From: Oscillospiraceae bacterium
Lineage (GTDB): Bacteria > Bacillota > Clostridia > Oscillospirales > Ruminococcaceae
NCBI GenBank assembly: GCA_017848055.1
Contig: JAGALZ010000035.1
Span: forward strand, 97,402 to 161,401
Reading direction: 5' to 3'
Length of the DNA stretch: 64,000 bases
Part shown: in pieces, positions 14,684 through 22,646 of the stretch
Layout: each line of letters opens with the position of its first letter
Numbering within the stretch: position 1 is the stretch's first letter
The notes under the pieces: model-generated
What the model saw: the letters and a program-made list of their open reading frames with translations, nothing else
Databases searched by the model: none
Told to the model about the DNA's origin: nothing
Position numbers and translations under genes: made by a program

Positions 14684-15190
14684 ATGAAAATATCTTCAAG
14701 AAAAATCACTCTTATCAGCTGTGTTGCGGCAATATATGCTGTGCTTACCATTCTTCTCGGCGACTTATCATACGCAGGAATACAGATTAGAATATCCGAA
14801 GCACTCATGATACTGTGCCTTTTAAGAAAAGAATACTGCTTATCACTTACACTTGGATGTGTAATTGCAAATCTCTTCAGTCCGCTCCCTCTTGACATTC
14901 TATTCGGCTCACTGGCAACTGCAATTGCAGGTATACTTATGTATCTCTTGGGTAATAACGGTCGTAACGAAAAGCTTTATATTGCTATAATTGCATCGCT
15001 ATTCCCTGTCATTACAAACGCATTAATTGTTTCCGCCGAGCTGTACTTTTTCATGTCCTATCCGTTCTGGGTTTCAGTTCTGCAAATATCTGTCGGCGAG
15101 TTTATAAGCTGTGCAATATTAGGTAACATCCTTCTCTTTTCAATAAGAAAAAACAAGGCTTTTTATCGCACTCTGATGTTCATTAAATAA
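14684..15190 (+). CDS. queT: QueT-family queuosine-precursor transporter (ECF S component)
   Basis: An integral membrane protein of 168 residues with about five helices, matching the QueT family (substrate-binding component of energy-coupling-factor importers for a queuosine precursor such as preQ1). Recognisable motifs are the start AAIYAVLTILLG, IQIRISEALMILCL (about 33-46) and the GCVIANLFSPL.LDILFG signature (about 60-80). The ATG at 14684 follows GAAAGG. The ECF energising module is not in the window. Expression is probably switched off by preQ1 through the upstream riboswitch. Confidence 0.88.
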   Translation: MKISSRKITLISCVAAIYAVLTILLGDLSYAGIQIRISEALMILCLLRKEYCLSLTLGCVIANLFSPLPLDILFGSLATAIAGILMYLLGNNGRNEKLYIAIIASLFPVITNALIVSAELYFFMSYPFWVSVLQISVGEFISCAILGNILLFSIRKNKAFYRTLMFIK

Positions 15191-15280
15191 AACTCAAATT
15201 TATATAAATTTGCAATAATACGCTTTTTGTTGAATAAATTTGTAAAGGTTTACACTAATATAATTTTTCTTCGTTAACGA

Positions 15281-15309
15281 TTGATTTTATCAATAAAATA
15301 AAGTATAAT
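15281..15309 (+). promoter_or_regulatory. Promoter of pyk
   Basis: TTGATT (15281-15286), 17-nt spacer, TATAAT (15304-15309), 37 nt before the start codon. Confidence 0.78.
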
Positions 15310-15346
15310 ATAAGTATAGAATCGTTTTCTGCGGAGGAATTTCTAT

Positions 15347-16780
15347 ATGAGAAAAACAAAAATTGTGTGTACTATCGGTCCGTCAACCGATAAAGAAGAA
15401 ATACTTCGAGAGCTCATGCTTTCCGGAATGAATGTTGCAAGATTCAACTTCTCTCACTCAACTCACGAAGACCATAAGAGAAGATTTGCACAGATAGAAA
15501 AACTCAGAACGGAACTTGGTTTGCCTATCGCTACTCTTCTTGACACAAAAGGGCCTGAAATAAGACTCAAGACTTTTGAAAACAATGAGCCTGTTGAGAT
15601 TATGGATGGAGATTTATTCACACTTACAACTGATGAAGTTGTTGGCACAAGGGAGCGTTGCTCCGTCACCTTTAAGAATCTTCCGAGAGATGTCAAAATT
15701 GGAAATAGAATTCTTATCAATGATGGTGTTATCGAGCTTGTTGCTGAAAAGGTTACTGCAACCGATGTCGTTTGCAGAGTTATTCACGGCGGACTCGTAT
15801 CAAACAACAAGGGTGTAAATGTTCCCGGTGTTATGCTTTCTATGCCATACATCTCGGATACAGATATGAAAGACCTTCAGTTCGGTGCAAAGATGAATTT
15901 CGACTTTATTGCCGCTTCTTTTGTCAGAACTGCTGCTGATATTCACTATCTGAGAAACTTTACTCACAGCCTTGGCTGGTACTCACCAAGAATAATCGCA
16001 AAAATCGAAAATGCAGATGGTGTTAAGAATATTGATGAAATACTAGAAGCCGCTGACGGTGTAATGGTTGCCAGAGGTGATATGGGTGTTGAAATTCCGT
16101 TTGAGCAGATTCCTGCTATCCAGAAGGAAATCATCCACAAGGCATACAATGCCGGCAAGCAGGTTATCACAGCTACTCAGATGCTCGAATCAATGATAAA
16201 GAATCCAAGACCTACAAGAGCTGAAATTACTGACGTTGCTAATGCTATTTACGACGGAACGTCCGCTATTATGCTTTCTGGTGAAACTGCAGCAGGTGAC
16301 TTCCCTGTTGAGGCTGTAAGAACTATGGCTCTTATTGCGGAAACAACCGAGCAGGATATTGACTATCAGCACAGATTTATAAAGCGTGATGCTACAGAGA
16401 GTCCGTCAGTTACCGATGCTATTTCTCACGCAACTGTAACAACTGCTCATGACCTCAAAGCTGCTGCTATAGTAACTGTTACCAAGGGTGGCGGAACTGC
16501 GAGAATGATATCTAAGTATCGTCCTTCCTGCCCTATCATTGGTCTTACAACTGATGACACAACCTGCCGTCAGATGAATATGTCCTGGGGAATTTGCCCT
16601 TCTCTCATAGAGGAGCAGGAAAACACTGACGACCTTATCAGAAATGCTCTTGAAGTATCCGTTAAGGAGGGCCTTGTTAATGTTGGTGACCTGGTTGTAA
16701 TTACTGCGGGAGTACCGCTCGGTGTTTCCGGAAACACAAACCTTCTCAAGGTTCAGACTGTTGGCGAAGACTTTATTTAA
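15347..16780 (+). CDS. pyk: Pyruvate kinase
   Basis: Converts phosphoenolpyruvate and ADP to pyruvate and ATP. The 477 residues form the usual A/B/C domain arrangement. Motifs are KIVCTIGPST at the N-terminus, ARFNFSHST (about 31), LLDTKGPEIR (about 64), the active-site signature IIAKIENADGV (about 215-225), MVARGDMGVEIP, TATQMLESMIKNP and NAIYDGTSAIMLSGETAAG. It lacks the extra C-terminal PEP-utiliser domain of Bacillus enzymes. GCGGAGGA precedes the ATG. It is monocistronic with its own promoter and terminator. Confidence 0.97.
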   Translation: MRKTKIVCTIGPSTDKEEILRELMLSGMNVARFNFSHSTHEDHKRRFAQIEKLRTELGLPIATLLDTKGPEIRLKTFENNEPVEIMDGDLFTLTTDEVVGTRERCSVTFKNLPRDVKIGNRILINDGVIELVAEKVTATDVVCRVIHGGLVSNNKGVNVPGVMLSMPYISDTDMKDLQFGAKMNFDFIAASFVRTAADIHYLRNFTHSLGWYSPRIIAKIENADGVKNIDEILEAADGVMVARGDMGVEIPFEQIPAIQKEIIHKAYNAGKQVITATQMLESMIKNPRPTRAEITDVANAIYDGTSAIMLSGETAAGDFPVEAVRTMALIAETTEQDIDYQHRFIKRDATESPSVTDAISHATVTTAHDLKAAAIVTVTKGGGTARMISKYRPSCPIIGLTTDDTTCRQMNMSWGICPSLIEEQENTDDLIRNALEVSVKEGLVNVGDLVVITAGVPLGVSGNTNLLKVQTVGEDFI

Positions 16781-16785
16781 CAAAC

Positions 16786-16818
16786 AAAGTGCATTGCAAT
16801 AAGCAATGCACTTTTTAT
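16786..16818 (+). terminator. Terminator of pyk
   Basis: A perfect 12-bp stem AAAGTGCATTGC (16786-16797)/GCAATGCACTTT (16803-16814) with a 5-nt loop and T run. It reaches the end of the convergent small gene and can act on both strands. Confidence 0.9.
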
Positions 16819-16994
16819 TTTCTTGACTTAATAAGCCTGAGCTGTTTAATTCCTCTTAGATTATCCCCTATTATCATAGATAAAGCTGTGTCAAAGCTAC
16901 TGTCGATGACATTCGTATAACCATCACACAGATGCACAATCAGCTCACGTGACTCGTACATAAGCTTTTCTATTATTTGCTCATTACTTAGCAT
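16815..16994 (-). CDS. Small helical protein, unknown (second of a pair)
   Basis: An unrecognised 59-residue protein predicted to be all helical. Its ATG overlaps the stop codon of the preceding small gene (TGATG), and GGAGG lies 7 nt before it within that gene, so the two are translationally coupled. The pair resembles in style the short helical CotF/ferritin-like spore-coat proteins of clostridia, but no diagnostic motif is seen. Confidence 0.55.
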   Translation of the reverse strand: MLSNEQIIEKLMYESRELIVHLCDGYTNVIDSSFDTALSMIIGDNLRGIKQLRLIKSRK

Positions 16995-17179
16995 CACTGT
17001 TCCTCCATTAGTGACAAAAGCGTTTTCTTCTGATTGATATGATTGCTCATAAGCTTTTGAAGGTCAATCTGCGTCTGTGGGTCTTTAATCTGCGAGATAT
17101 ATCTGCTGTAGGTATCAATAACACGTTGCTCTCTTTTTATCATACTCTCTATAAGCTTAAGGTCTGAACTGCCAAGCAT
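16994..17179 (-). CDS. Small helical protein, unknown (first of a pair)
   Basis: A 61-residue protein of two amphipathic helices (about 4-30 and 33-58), rich in Lys, Gln and Ile, with an AGGATG ribosome site. The pattern IKREQRVIDTYSRYI followed by HINQKKTLLSLM is reminiscent of the ferritin-like/CotF helical hairpin, where His and Glu can face each other. It lies just after the comF terminator and may depend on read-through, as no convincing promoter was found between them. Confidence 0.6.
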   Translation of the reverse strand: MLGSSDLKLIESMIKREQRVIDTYSRYISQIKDPQTQIDLQKLMSNHINQKKTLLSLMEEQ

Positions 17180-17195
17180 AATATCACATCCTAAA

Positions 17196-17231
17196 AATAA
17201 ATCCTTGCATTATTATCTGCAAGGATTTATT
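17196..17231 (-). terminator. Terminator of the recD2-comF operon
   Basis: A perfect 14-bp stem, arms 17196-17209 and 17218-17231, built on AATAAATCCTTGCA with an 8-nt loop. It runs into TTTTT on the minus strand. The comF stop codon lies within the stem. Confidence 0.9.
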
Positions 17232-17952
17232 TTTTATTCTTTGAATAATGATTTGTATTTGCGATTGCAACACATATAACTCTTTCTGCACCGGCTTTTT
17301 TAAGAATCTTTGCGCAGGCATTCAATGTACTACCTGTTGTAATTACATCATCACAAAGAAGAATCGTTTTACCGCTAAGAGATGGAGCTTTTGATGACAA
17401 AGTATACGCTTTAAATGAACGGCTCTTTCTTTCAGCTGACGAAAGCTCATGCTGATTAAGCTCAGAGTCGGTTTTAACGAGAAAGTTTTCACTTGCCTTG
17501 ATATCGCAGAGTTTGGATATATGCTTTGCAAATTCGAACGCCTGGTTATAGCCTCTTTCCTGAAGTTTATCCTTAGTTGTCGGAGTAGCAGTTATAAAAT
17601 CTATCTGAGAAAGAAGTCCTCTTTCATCAAGAGCAGTTACGACCTTTTCTGCAAAATACTCAGCAAAATTTACACCACATTTAAGCTTCAGATTCATAAT
17701 TCCGTCTTTTCCCTTACCTTCATAGTAGATGAACGACAGACACTTATCGTAGTATATCTTATGTTTTCCGCAGATACAGCCATGCTTACCGCACTTTATA
17801 CAATATTCCTCTTCGATGTAAGGTAGCTGAGTTATACATTTTTCACATATCAGTTTATCGTACCCGATAAAGCTGTCACAGACAGGACATCTGTTCGGAT
17901 ACAGAATATCGATAAAGAATTTATAAATTCTAGATGTCCATTTCATCCCCAT
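17227..17952 (-). CDS. comF: ComF family phosphoribosyltransferase-like protein
   Basis: A 241-residue ComF/GntX family protein, linked in other bacteria to DNA uptake during transformation. An N-terminal zinc-binding region carries the Cys pairs CPVC, CEKC and CIKC...CICG (about 22-62). A phosphoribosyltransferase domain carries the PRPP-binding loop ILLCDDVITTGSTL near residue 195-208. The start overlaps the end of recD2 by 23 nt, so they form one operon. The second Met (residue 3) is an equally possible start. Confidence 0.93.
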   Translation of the reverse strand: MGMKWTSRIYKFFIDILYPNRCPVCDSFIGYDKLICEKCITQLPYIEEEYCIKCGKHGCICGKHKIYYDKCLSFIYYEGKGKDGIMNLKLKCGVNFAEYFAEKVVTALDERGLLSQIDFITATPTTKDKLQERGYNQAFEFAKHISKLCDIKASENFLVKTDSELNQHELSSAERKSRSFKAYTLSSKAPSLSGKTILLCDDVITTGSTLNACAKILKKAGAERVICVAIANTNHYSKNKK

Positions 17953-20161
17953 TGTCCCTCATAATCATTTCTTTAAGGCAAGTATACCTGTTTGTACGTC
18001 TGTTGTTTGCAATCATTTTATCGGTAACGGTTTTAGAACCGACCAGGATGAGCATCTTTTTTGCTCTTGTAACTCCGGTATAAAACAGATTTCTGTAATA
18101 GAGCTTATCATATCCGTTGAATGATGAAAAAATGACATAATCAAATTCGCTTCCCTGGCTTTTGTGGACAGTAATCGCGTAAGCAAGTTCAATATTGTCG
18201 AGCATTGGAATAGAATAATTCGCAACTCTTCCGTCAAAATCGATTGTGACCATACCAAGAAGCTTATTGACCTTTTTAATAATTCCTATGTCGCCGTTGA
18301 AAATTCCGGCACCGCTTTCAGTTTCACCTTTAGTTTCTTTGTGCCAGACAATATCATAATTATTCTTATTCTGCATAACCTTATCTCCGGCACGGAATTT
18401 ATACAGAAACGTCTGGATTTCCGATTTCTCTTTTGACGGAGGATTCAGCTCCTGCTGGAGAATTCTGTTAAGCTCTACTGTTCCCGTTGGCCCTTGTCTT
18501 GTCGGACTGAGAACCTGAATATTATCAAAAGGCGAAATACCATAGGCATCAGGGAGTCTTTGCTTGCACAAATCCACAATACACTGCTGGAGTGCGGTAT
18601 ACTCTAGTCTTTGGAAGAAAAAGAAATCATCGCAATTTCCAAACTCGAGTGCTTCACCCTTTACAATCCTGTGAGCATTTGTGACGATACGGCTTGACTG
18701 AGCCTGGCGGAAAATCTCCTTCAGTGTTACTGTAGGAACGACACCGCTATCAATAATATCCTTTAAGACATTTCCTGCACCTACTGAAGGCAACTGGTCG
18801 GTATCTCCTACCATAATAAGCTTACAATTCACCGGCAGGGCTCTCAGCAATGCTTCGAACAAAAGGGTATCAACCATCGACATTTCGTCTATTATCATAA
18901 CATCGCAGTCGAGCTGGTTGTTTTCATTATGAACAAACTTCGGTCTGTCGCCCACTGCAAAGGAAACCTCAAGAAGTCTATGAATTGTTTTTGCGTCGTA
19001 TCCTGTAAGGTCAGAGATTCGTTTTGCAGCTCTGCCCGTCGGGGCTGCGAGCATAACATTGAGTCCCTGCTGAGAGAAAAGTGAAATAATAGCATTAAGG
19101 GTTGTTGTCTTTCCTGTTCCCGGGCCGCCAGTAAGCACAAGGAAGCCTACGGAAAGTGCTGTATTTATAGCTTTTCTCTGAAGCTCCTCATATACATATC
19201 CGCTTTCTTCCTGAGCTATATCAATGACTTCCGAATAATCAATTTTACTGTCATAAGCAAACTGCTTCATAATACAGAGTCGTTTTGATATGTACATATC
19301 AGCAATGGCATAATCCCTGAGCATTTCGTAGCTTCTGCCGTTTGATTTTGTATATGAAACGACAATCTGTTCCTCATGAAGCTGCAGGAGGCATTCATTT
19401 ACGACATCATCTTCAACTCCGAGGAAGCCTGCCGTTGCAGCTATGAGTTTATCGGTTGGCAAGCAGGTGTGTCCGTTATCGGCATTAACCGAGAGCACGT
19501 TCTCAATACCTGCCTTGACTCTATGTTCATTATCAATCGCAAAACCATCATTCATTGCAAGCTCATCGGCTTTAGAAAATGGCAGGTCAACTCCGGCTGA
19601 ACAAAGTATATATGGGTTCTCTTCAATCATTGAAATGGCATAGTCGCCCCATCTTTTGAACGCTCTGACACCTACCGATGCGGATATTCCTCTGGACGTT
19701 ACATATGTCATAAGCCTTCTGATTGCAAACTTGCTTTTGAATATTTCAGAAAACTTCGCAGCTTTTTTCGGACTGATACCATCAACTTCAGTTAGCCTTT
19801 CGGGATGGTTTTCAAAGACGTCGAGAGTCTCCTCTCCGAATCTATCTATGATTGCTTTGGCAAGCACCGGCCCTATTCCCTTAATTACACCGTTAGCAAG
19901 ATATTTCTTTATTGCCGTTGAGGTCTGAGGCAATGCTCGCTGACACAACGAGGCTTTAAACTGCATACCGAACTTTGGGTGGTTTATATACGTTCCCATA
20001 AGTGAAAGAGATTCACCTTCATCTACGTCACCGATTTCACCCACGACAGTAACGGGTTCGCCGCCACAATCGAGCATTATAACCGCAAACCCGTTATCTT
20101 CGTTCTTATACACGATGCTATCCACATCGCCTTTTAACTCACAAAGTTTTTCTTCCTTCAT
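17930..20161 (-). CDS. recD2: RecD2-type ATP-dependent DNA helicase
   Basis: A stand-alone 5'-3' helicase for DNA repair, not part of a RecBCD complex. The 743 residues are standard for RecD2. An OB-like N-terminal region is followed by helix-hairpin-helix motifs (around 95-210, e.g. GVIKGIGPVLAKAI). The superfamily 1B helicase domain has Walker A GGPGTGKTTTLN near 345, DEMSMVD (Walker B), GDTDQLPSVGAG, and a C-terminal UvrD-like domain ending in VHKSQGSEFD and TGVTRAKKML. It overlaps the upstream small gene and comF, giving a tightly packed operon. Confidence 0.96.
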   Translation of the reverse strand: MKEEKLCELKGDVDSIVYKNEDNGFAVIMLDCGGEPVTVVGEIGDVDEGESLSLMGTYINHPKFGMQFKASLCQRALPQTSTAIKKYLANGVIKGIGPVLAKAIIDRFGEETLDVFENHPERLTEVDGISPKKAAKFSEIFKSKFAIRRLMTYVTSRGISASVGVRAFKRWGDYAISMIEENPYILCSAGVDLPFSKADELAMNDGFAIDNEHRVKAGIENVLSVNADNGHTCLPTDKLIAATAGFLGVEDDVVNECLLQLHEEQIVVSYTKSNGRSYEMLRDYAIADMYISKRLCIMKQFAYDSKIDYSEVIDIAQEESGYVYEELQRKAINTALSVGFLVLTGGPGTGKTTTLNAIISLFSQQGLNVMLAAPTGRAAKRISDLTGYDAKTIHRLLEVSFAVGDRPKFVHNENNQLDCDVMIIDEMSMVDTLLFEALLRALPVNCKLIMVGDTDQLPSVGAGNVLKDIIDSGVVPTVTLKEIFRQAQSSRIVTNAHRIVKGEALEFGNCDDFFFFQRLEYTALQQCIVDLCKQRLPDAYGISPFDNIQVLSPTRQGPTGTVELNRILQQELNPPSKEKSEIQTFLYKFRAGDKVMQNKNNYDIVWHKETKGETESGAGIFNGDIGIIKKVNKLLGMVTIDFDGRVANYSIPMLDNIELAYAITVHKSQGSEFDYVIFSSFNGYDKLYYRNLFYTGVTRAKKMLILVGSKTVTDKMIANNRRTNRYTCLKEMIMRDNGDEMDI

Positions 20162-20492
20162 CTGTATTCGTCCTTATATATTCACTCAGCTGCCATGGTC
20201 TGATTACAACTATTTCGGGGATTAAGCCTTTGAGCTTTTCAAATTCGCTGCATGAAAGGTACTGTGCGATAACAATTATCGCTTTTGCGTCTGATGATGA
20301 GCAAAAATGCTCTTCCCACCAGAGCTCTTTGATTTTTTGTACATCCTTTTCACTTACACTATAGCTGTTGTAGAAAAACACAATTGCTAAATTTGTACTC
20401 TTGGTTTTCACACTGCATCTGATACAAAGAAATATCACAGGCAGTAGCACCAAAGAGCAGAGAATCCAAGAAAGCAGATAAATATTATCCAT
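20139..20492 (-). CDS. Small single-pass membrane protein, unknown
   Basis: An unrecognised 117-residue protein. One N-terminal membrane helix (about 5-26) is followed by a soluble alpha/beta region with Tyr/Ser-rich and hydrophobic strands. The start at 20492 is set by AGGAGG 7 nt upstream, though the frame stays open further upstream into the metG region. Its end overlaps the recD2 start by 23 nt, making it the promoter-proximal gene of the operon. Confidence 0.75.
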   Translation of the reverse strand: MDNIYLLSWILCSLVLLPVIFLCIRCSVKTKSTNLAIVFFYNSYSVSEKDVQKIKELWWEEHFCSSSDAKAIIVIAQYLSCSEFEKLKGLIPEIVVIRPWQLSEYIRTNTDEGRKTL

Positions 20493-20544
20493 AAGAGCAC
20501 CTCCTATAATAGGATATGCTATAACGGAGTAATCTGCTAGTAAT

Positions 20545-20573
20545 ATTATAGCACAGCTATTTTCCTTTTTCAA
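20545..20573 (-). promoter_or_regulatory. Promoter of the recD2-comF operon
   Basis: Minus strand TTGAAA (20568-20573), 17-nt spacer, TATAAT (20545-20550), immediately after the metG terminator. Confidence 0.8.
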
Positions 20574-20577
20574 CAAA

Positions 20578-20602
20578 AAGACCGCTGAAAAACAGCGGTC
20601 TT
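20578..20602 (-). terminator. Terminator of metG
   Basis: A perfect 10-bp stem AAGACCGCTG (20578-20587)/CAGCGGTCTT (20593-20602), 5-nt loop, then TTTTTG on the minus strand. Confidence 0.9.
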
Positions 20603-20607
20603 GAAAT

Positions 20608-22611
20608 TTATTCTTCTGTTGCAAACTGGCTTTCGTGACGGGTAAAGAAGTCTGTTCTTGGTGGGAGGAACTCAAGCTTATGATTCTTTTCTGTAAAGAA
20701 TGTAAGTGGTTCGAGAATTGTATCCCATGACCAGATTCTTTCGTCAACACGGAGATACTCACGGAGCTTTTCGGTTCCGAATGGAGCCATCGGGTGGAGA
20801 AGAACTCCTGCAATTCTAATCATATAGAAAAGATTTGCAAGTGACTGTGCAAGCGTCTGCTTATCCTCTACGTCACCAGTGATTGTCTTTGCCATGTACT
20901 TGCTTCCGTTTCTGATATAGCTGTCAAGAACATAAGTACACTGATGGAAATTGAATTTTGACATATGACGCTCATAATCGAGGACAGCCTTCTTTGCTTC
21001 ATCGAGGAATTTCTGTTCAGGAGCAAGCTCAGGAAGAATACCGTCAAACTCCTTCTGTGTTGTATAGAAAGCAGTTCTTATCATACGGTTATATACATTC
21101 GAGAGCAGGAGTCCGTCCTTTACAACAGGGTCTGCCTCATCAGGCTTTGCGTCAGGGTTAAATGGCTTTGGCATAAAGCTAACTGAACGCTGACCTAATG
21201 TAAGTCCGAGCCAGTGCATACGAAGCTGTTCAGGTGTATAGAAATTAAGCAAATCGTCAGCCATAGGTGGCTTTACAGCACCCGAGCTTGAAGCCTTCTT
21301 GTCGAGGAACAGAATGTGGTGGTTAGCAACAATAATAGGCATCTGAAGCTCACCCTCGTCAGGTGTAGCTGTCTTATCGTCGTTCTTCTGCTGTGCCATC
21401 CACATTGCAGGCTCGGCAATACCGTAGAAGTAGATATTGTCCTGGCCGATAAACTGGTAAACAGTAGAATCCTTACTGCACCAGTAATCCTTCCATTCCT
21501 CACGGTTCTTACCGCTCTGCTCTAAATATGTCTGTGTGAACGAGATTGGTGCCCAGAGAGATTCAGGCCATACCCATACAGTAAGTCCTTCCTCGCCTTC
21601 CATAACGGGAGCAGGAACACCCCACTCGATGTTACCGGTAAGTCTGAACGGAACGAGTGTTTTACCGGTACGGTATCTGATCCCGTTTGAAGCGAGAACT
21701 CTGCAAGCTTCGTCGCAATCAGAAAGTGTTTTGAATTCAATTGTGAAAGAAGGCTTTTTCTTTTCCTCGAGGTATTCATGCGCAGGCATTGTATCTTTAA
21801 GTGAGAGATATTTTTCCTCAAATTCACGTTTTACATAAATTACAGGTGGCTTTAAGAACTCTTCGATTGTCTTCCATACTACAGGTCTTATATCCTTACG
21901 CTTCTGGAGTTCCTTGACCCAGTCGCTCATAAGCTTTTCGTAGTCACGGAGCTTGAAATACCAGTTAGTAACCGGCTTCATTACAGGTGTATCGCCTGTA
22001 AGTGTGCTTACCGGATTTATAAGATTCTCGGGCATATACTGGTGTCCCAAATCGCATTCATCAGCGTATCCCTTTTCAGAAGTACAGCCTTCAACCGGGC
22101 ACTTGCCCTTTACCTGTCTGCCGTTTAAGAAAACGCCTGCCTTTTCGTCAAAGAACTGCATTGTTGAAATGCGGTTGAGCTGTCCTTTTTCATAGAGGGA
22201 ACGCAAAAACCAGTCGGTAACCTCAGCGTGGATTTCCTTTGAACGTCCAAGACCTGATGCGCCAAAGAGGTTTGGAGAAATACCATAAGCCTCAAGTGTT
22301 GCCTTCTGCTTGTTATGGTTCGACTGAACGAAATCCTCGAGTGAGCCTTCAAAATCGCCGTTTTCGACCTTAACTCTCCAGCCCTCAGCAATTGGTGAGC
22401 CGTAGCAATCGGTACCACTTACGAAGATTACGTTCTCCTTGCCGATTCTGTCTCTTAAGAATCTTGCATAGGTATCGGCAAATACGAGCATACCGCCGAC
22501 ATGGCCGAAGTGGAGCTCTTTATTTCCGTACGGCATACCGCCTGTAACTACAGCACGCTTAGGAAACTGCGGACGTGGAATTTCAAATGGTTTATTATTC
22601 TTTTCTGACAT
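20608..22611 (-). CDS. metG: Methionyl-tRNA synthetase-like class I enzyme with atypical motifs
   Basis: A class I aminoacyl-tRNA synthetase of 667 residues, closest in layout to methionyl-tRNA synthetase. The Rossmann core starts VVTGGMPYGNKELHFGHVGG, where the usual HIGH signature reads HFGH. FVSGTDCYGSPI follows, then a Cys cluster (CPVEGC and CDLGHQY) resembling the MetRS zinc knuckle, and a C-terminal anticodon-binding helical domain (about 500-640). The expected KMSKS loop reads KASSS (in LFLDKKASSSG). The ATG at 22611 follows AAAGGA, while the frame itself opens 8 codons earlier at a TTG. It is probably transcribed with gltX, 35 nt upstream. Confidence 0.85.
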   Translation of the reverse strand: MSEKNNKPFEIPRPQFPKRAVVTGGMPYGNKELHFGHVGGMLVFADTYARFLRDRIGKENVIFVSGTDCYGSPIAEGWRVKVENGDFEGSLEDFVQSNHNKQKATLEAYGISPNLFGASGLGRSKEIHAEVTDWFLRSLYEKGQLNRISTMQFFDEKAGVFLNGRQVKGKCPVEGCTSEKGYADECDLGHQYMPENLINPVSTLTGDTPVMKPVTNWYFKLRDYEKLMSDWVKELQKRKDIRPVVWKTIEEFLKPPVIYVKREFEEKYLSLKDTMPAHEYLEEKKKPSFTIEFKTLSDCDEACRVLASNGIRYRTGKTLVPFRLTGNIEWGVPAPVMEGEEGLTVWVWPESLWAPISFTQTYLEQSGKNREEWKDYWCSKDSTVYQFIGQDNIYFYGIAEPAMWMAQQKNDDKTATPDEGELQMPIIVANHHILFLDKKASSSGAVKPPMADDLLNFYTPEQLRMHWLGLTLGQRSVSFMPKPFNPDAKPDEADPVVKDGLLLSNVYNRMIRTAFYTTQKEFDGILPELAPEQKFLDEAKKAVLDYERHMSKFNFHQCTYVLDSYIRNGSKYMAKTITGDVEDKQTLAQSLANLFYMIRIAGVLLHPMAPFGTEKLREYLRVDERIWSWDTILEPLTFFTEKNHKLEFLPPRTDFFTRHESQFATEE

Positions 22612-22646
22612 ACTATCATGTCCTTTCTTATACAAAGAAAATTAGT

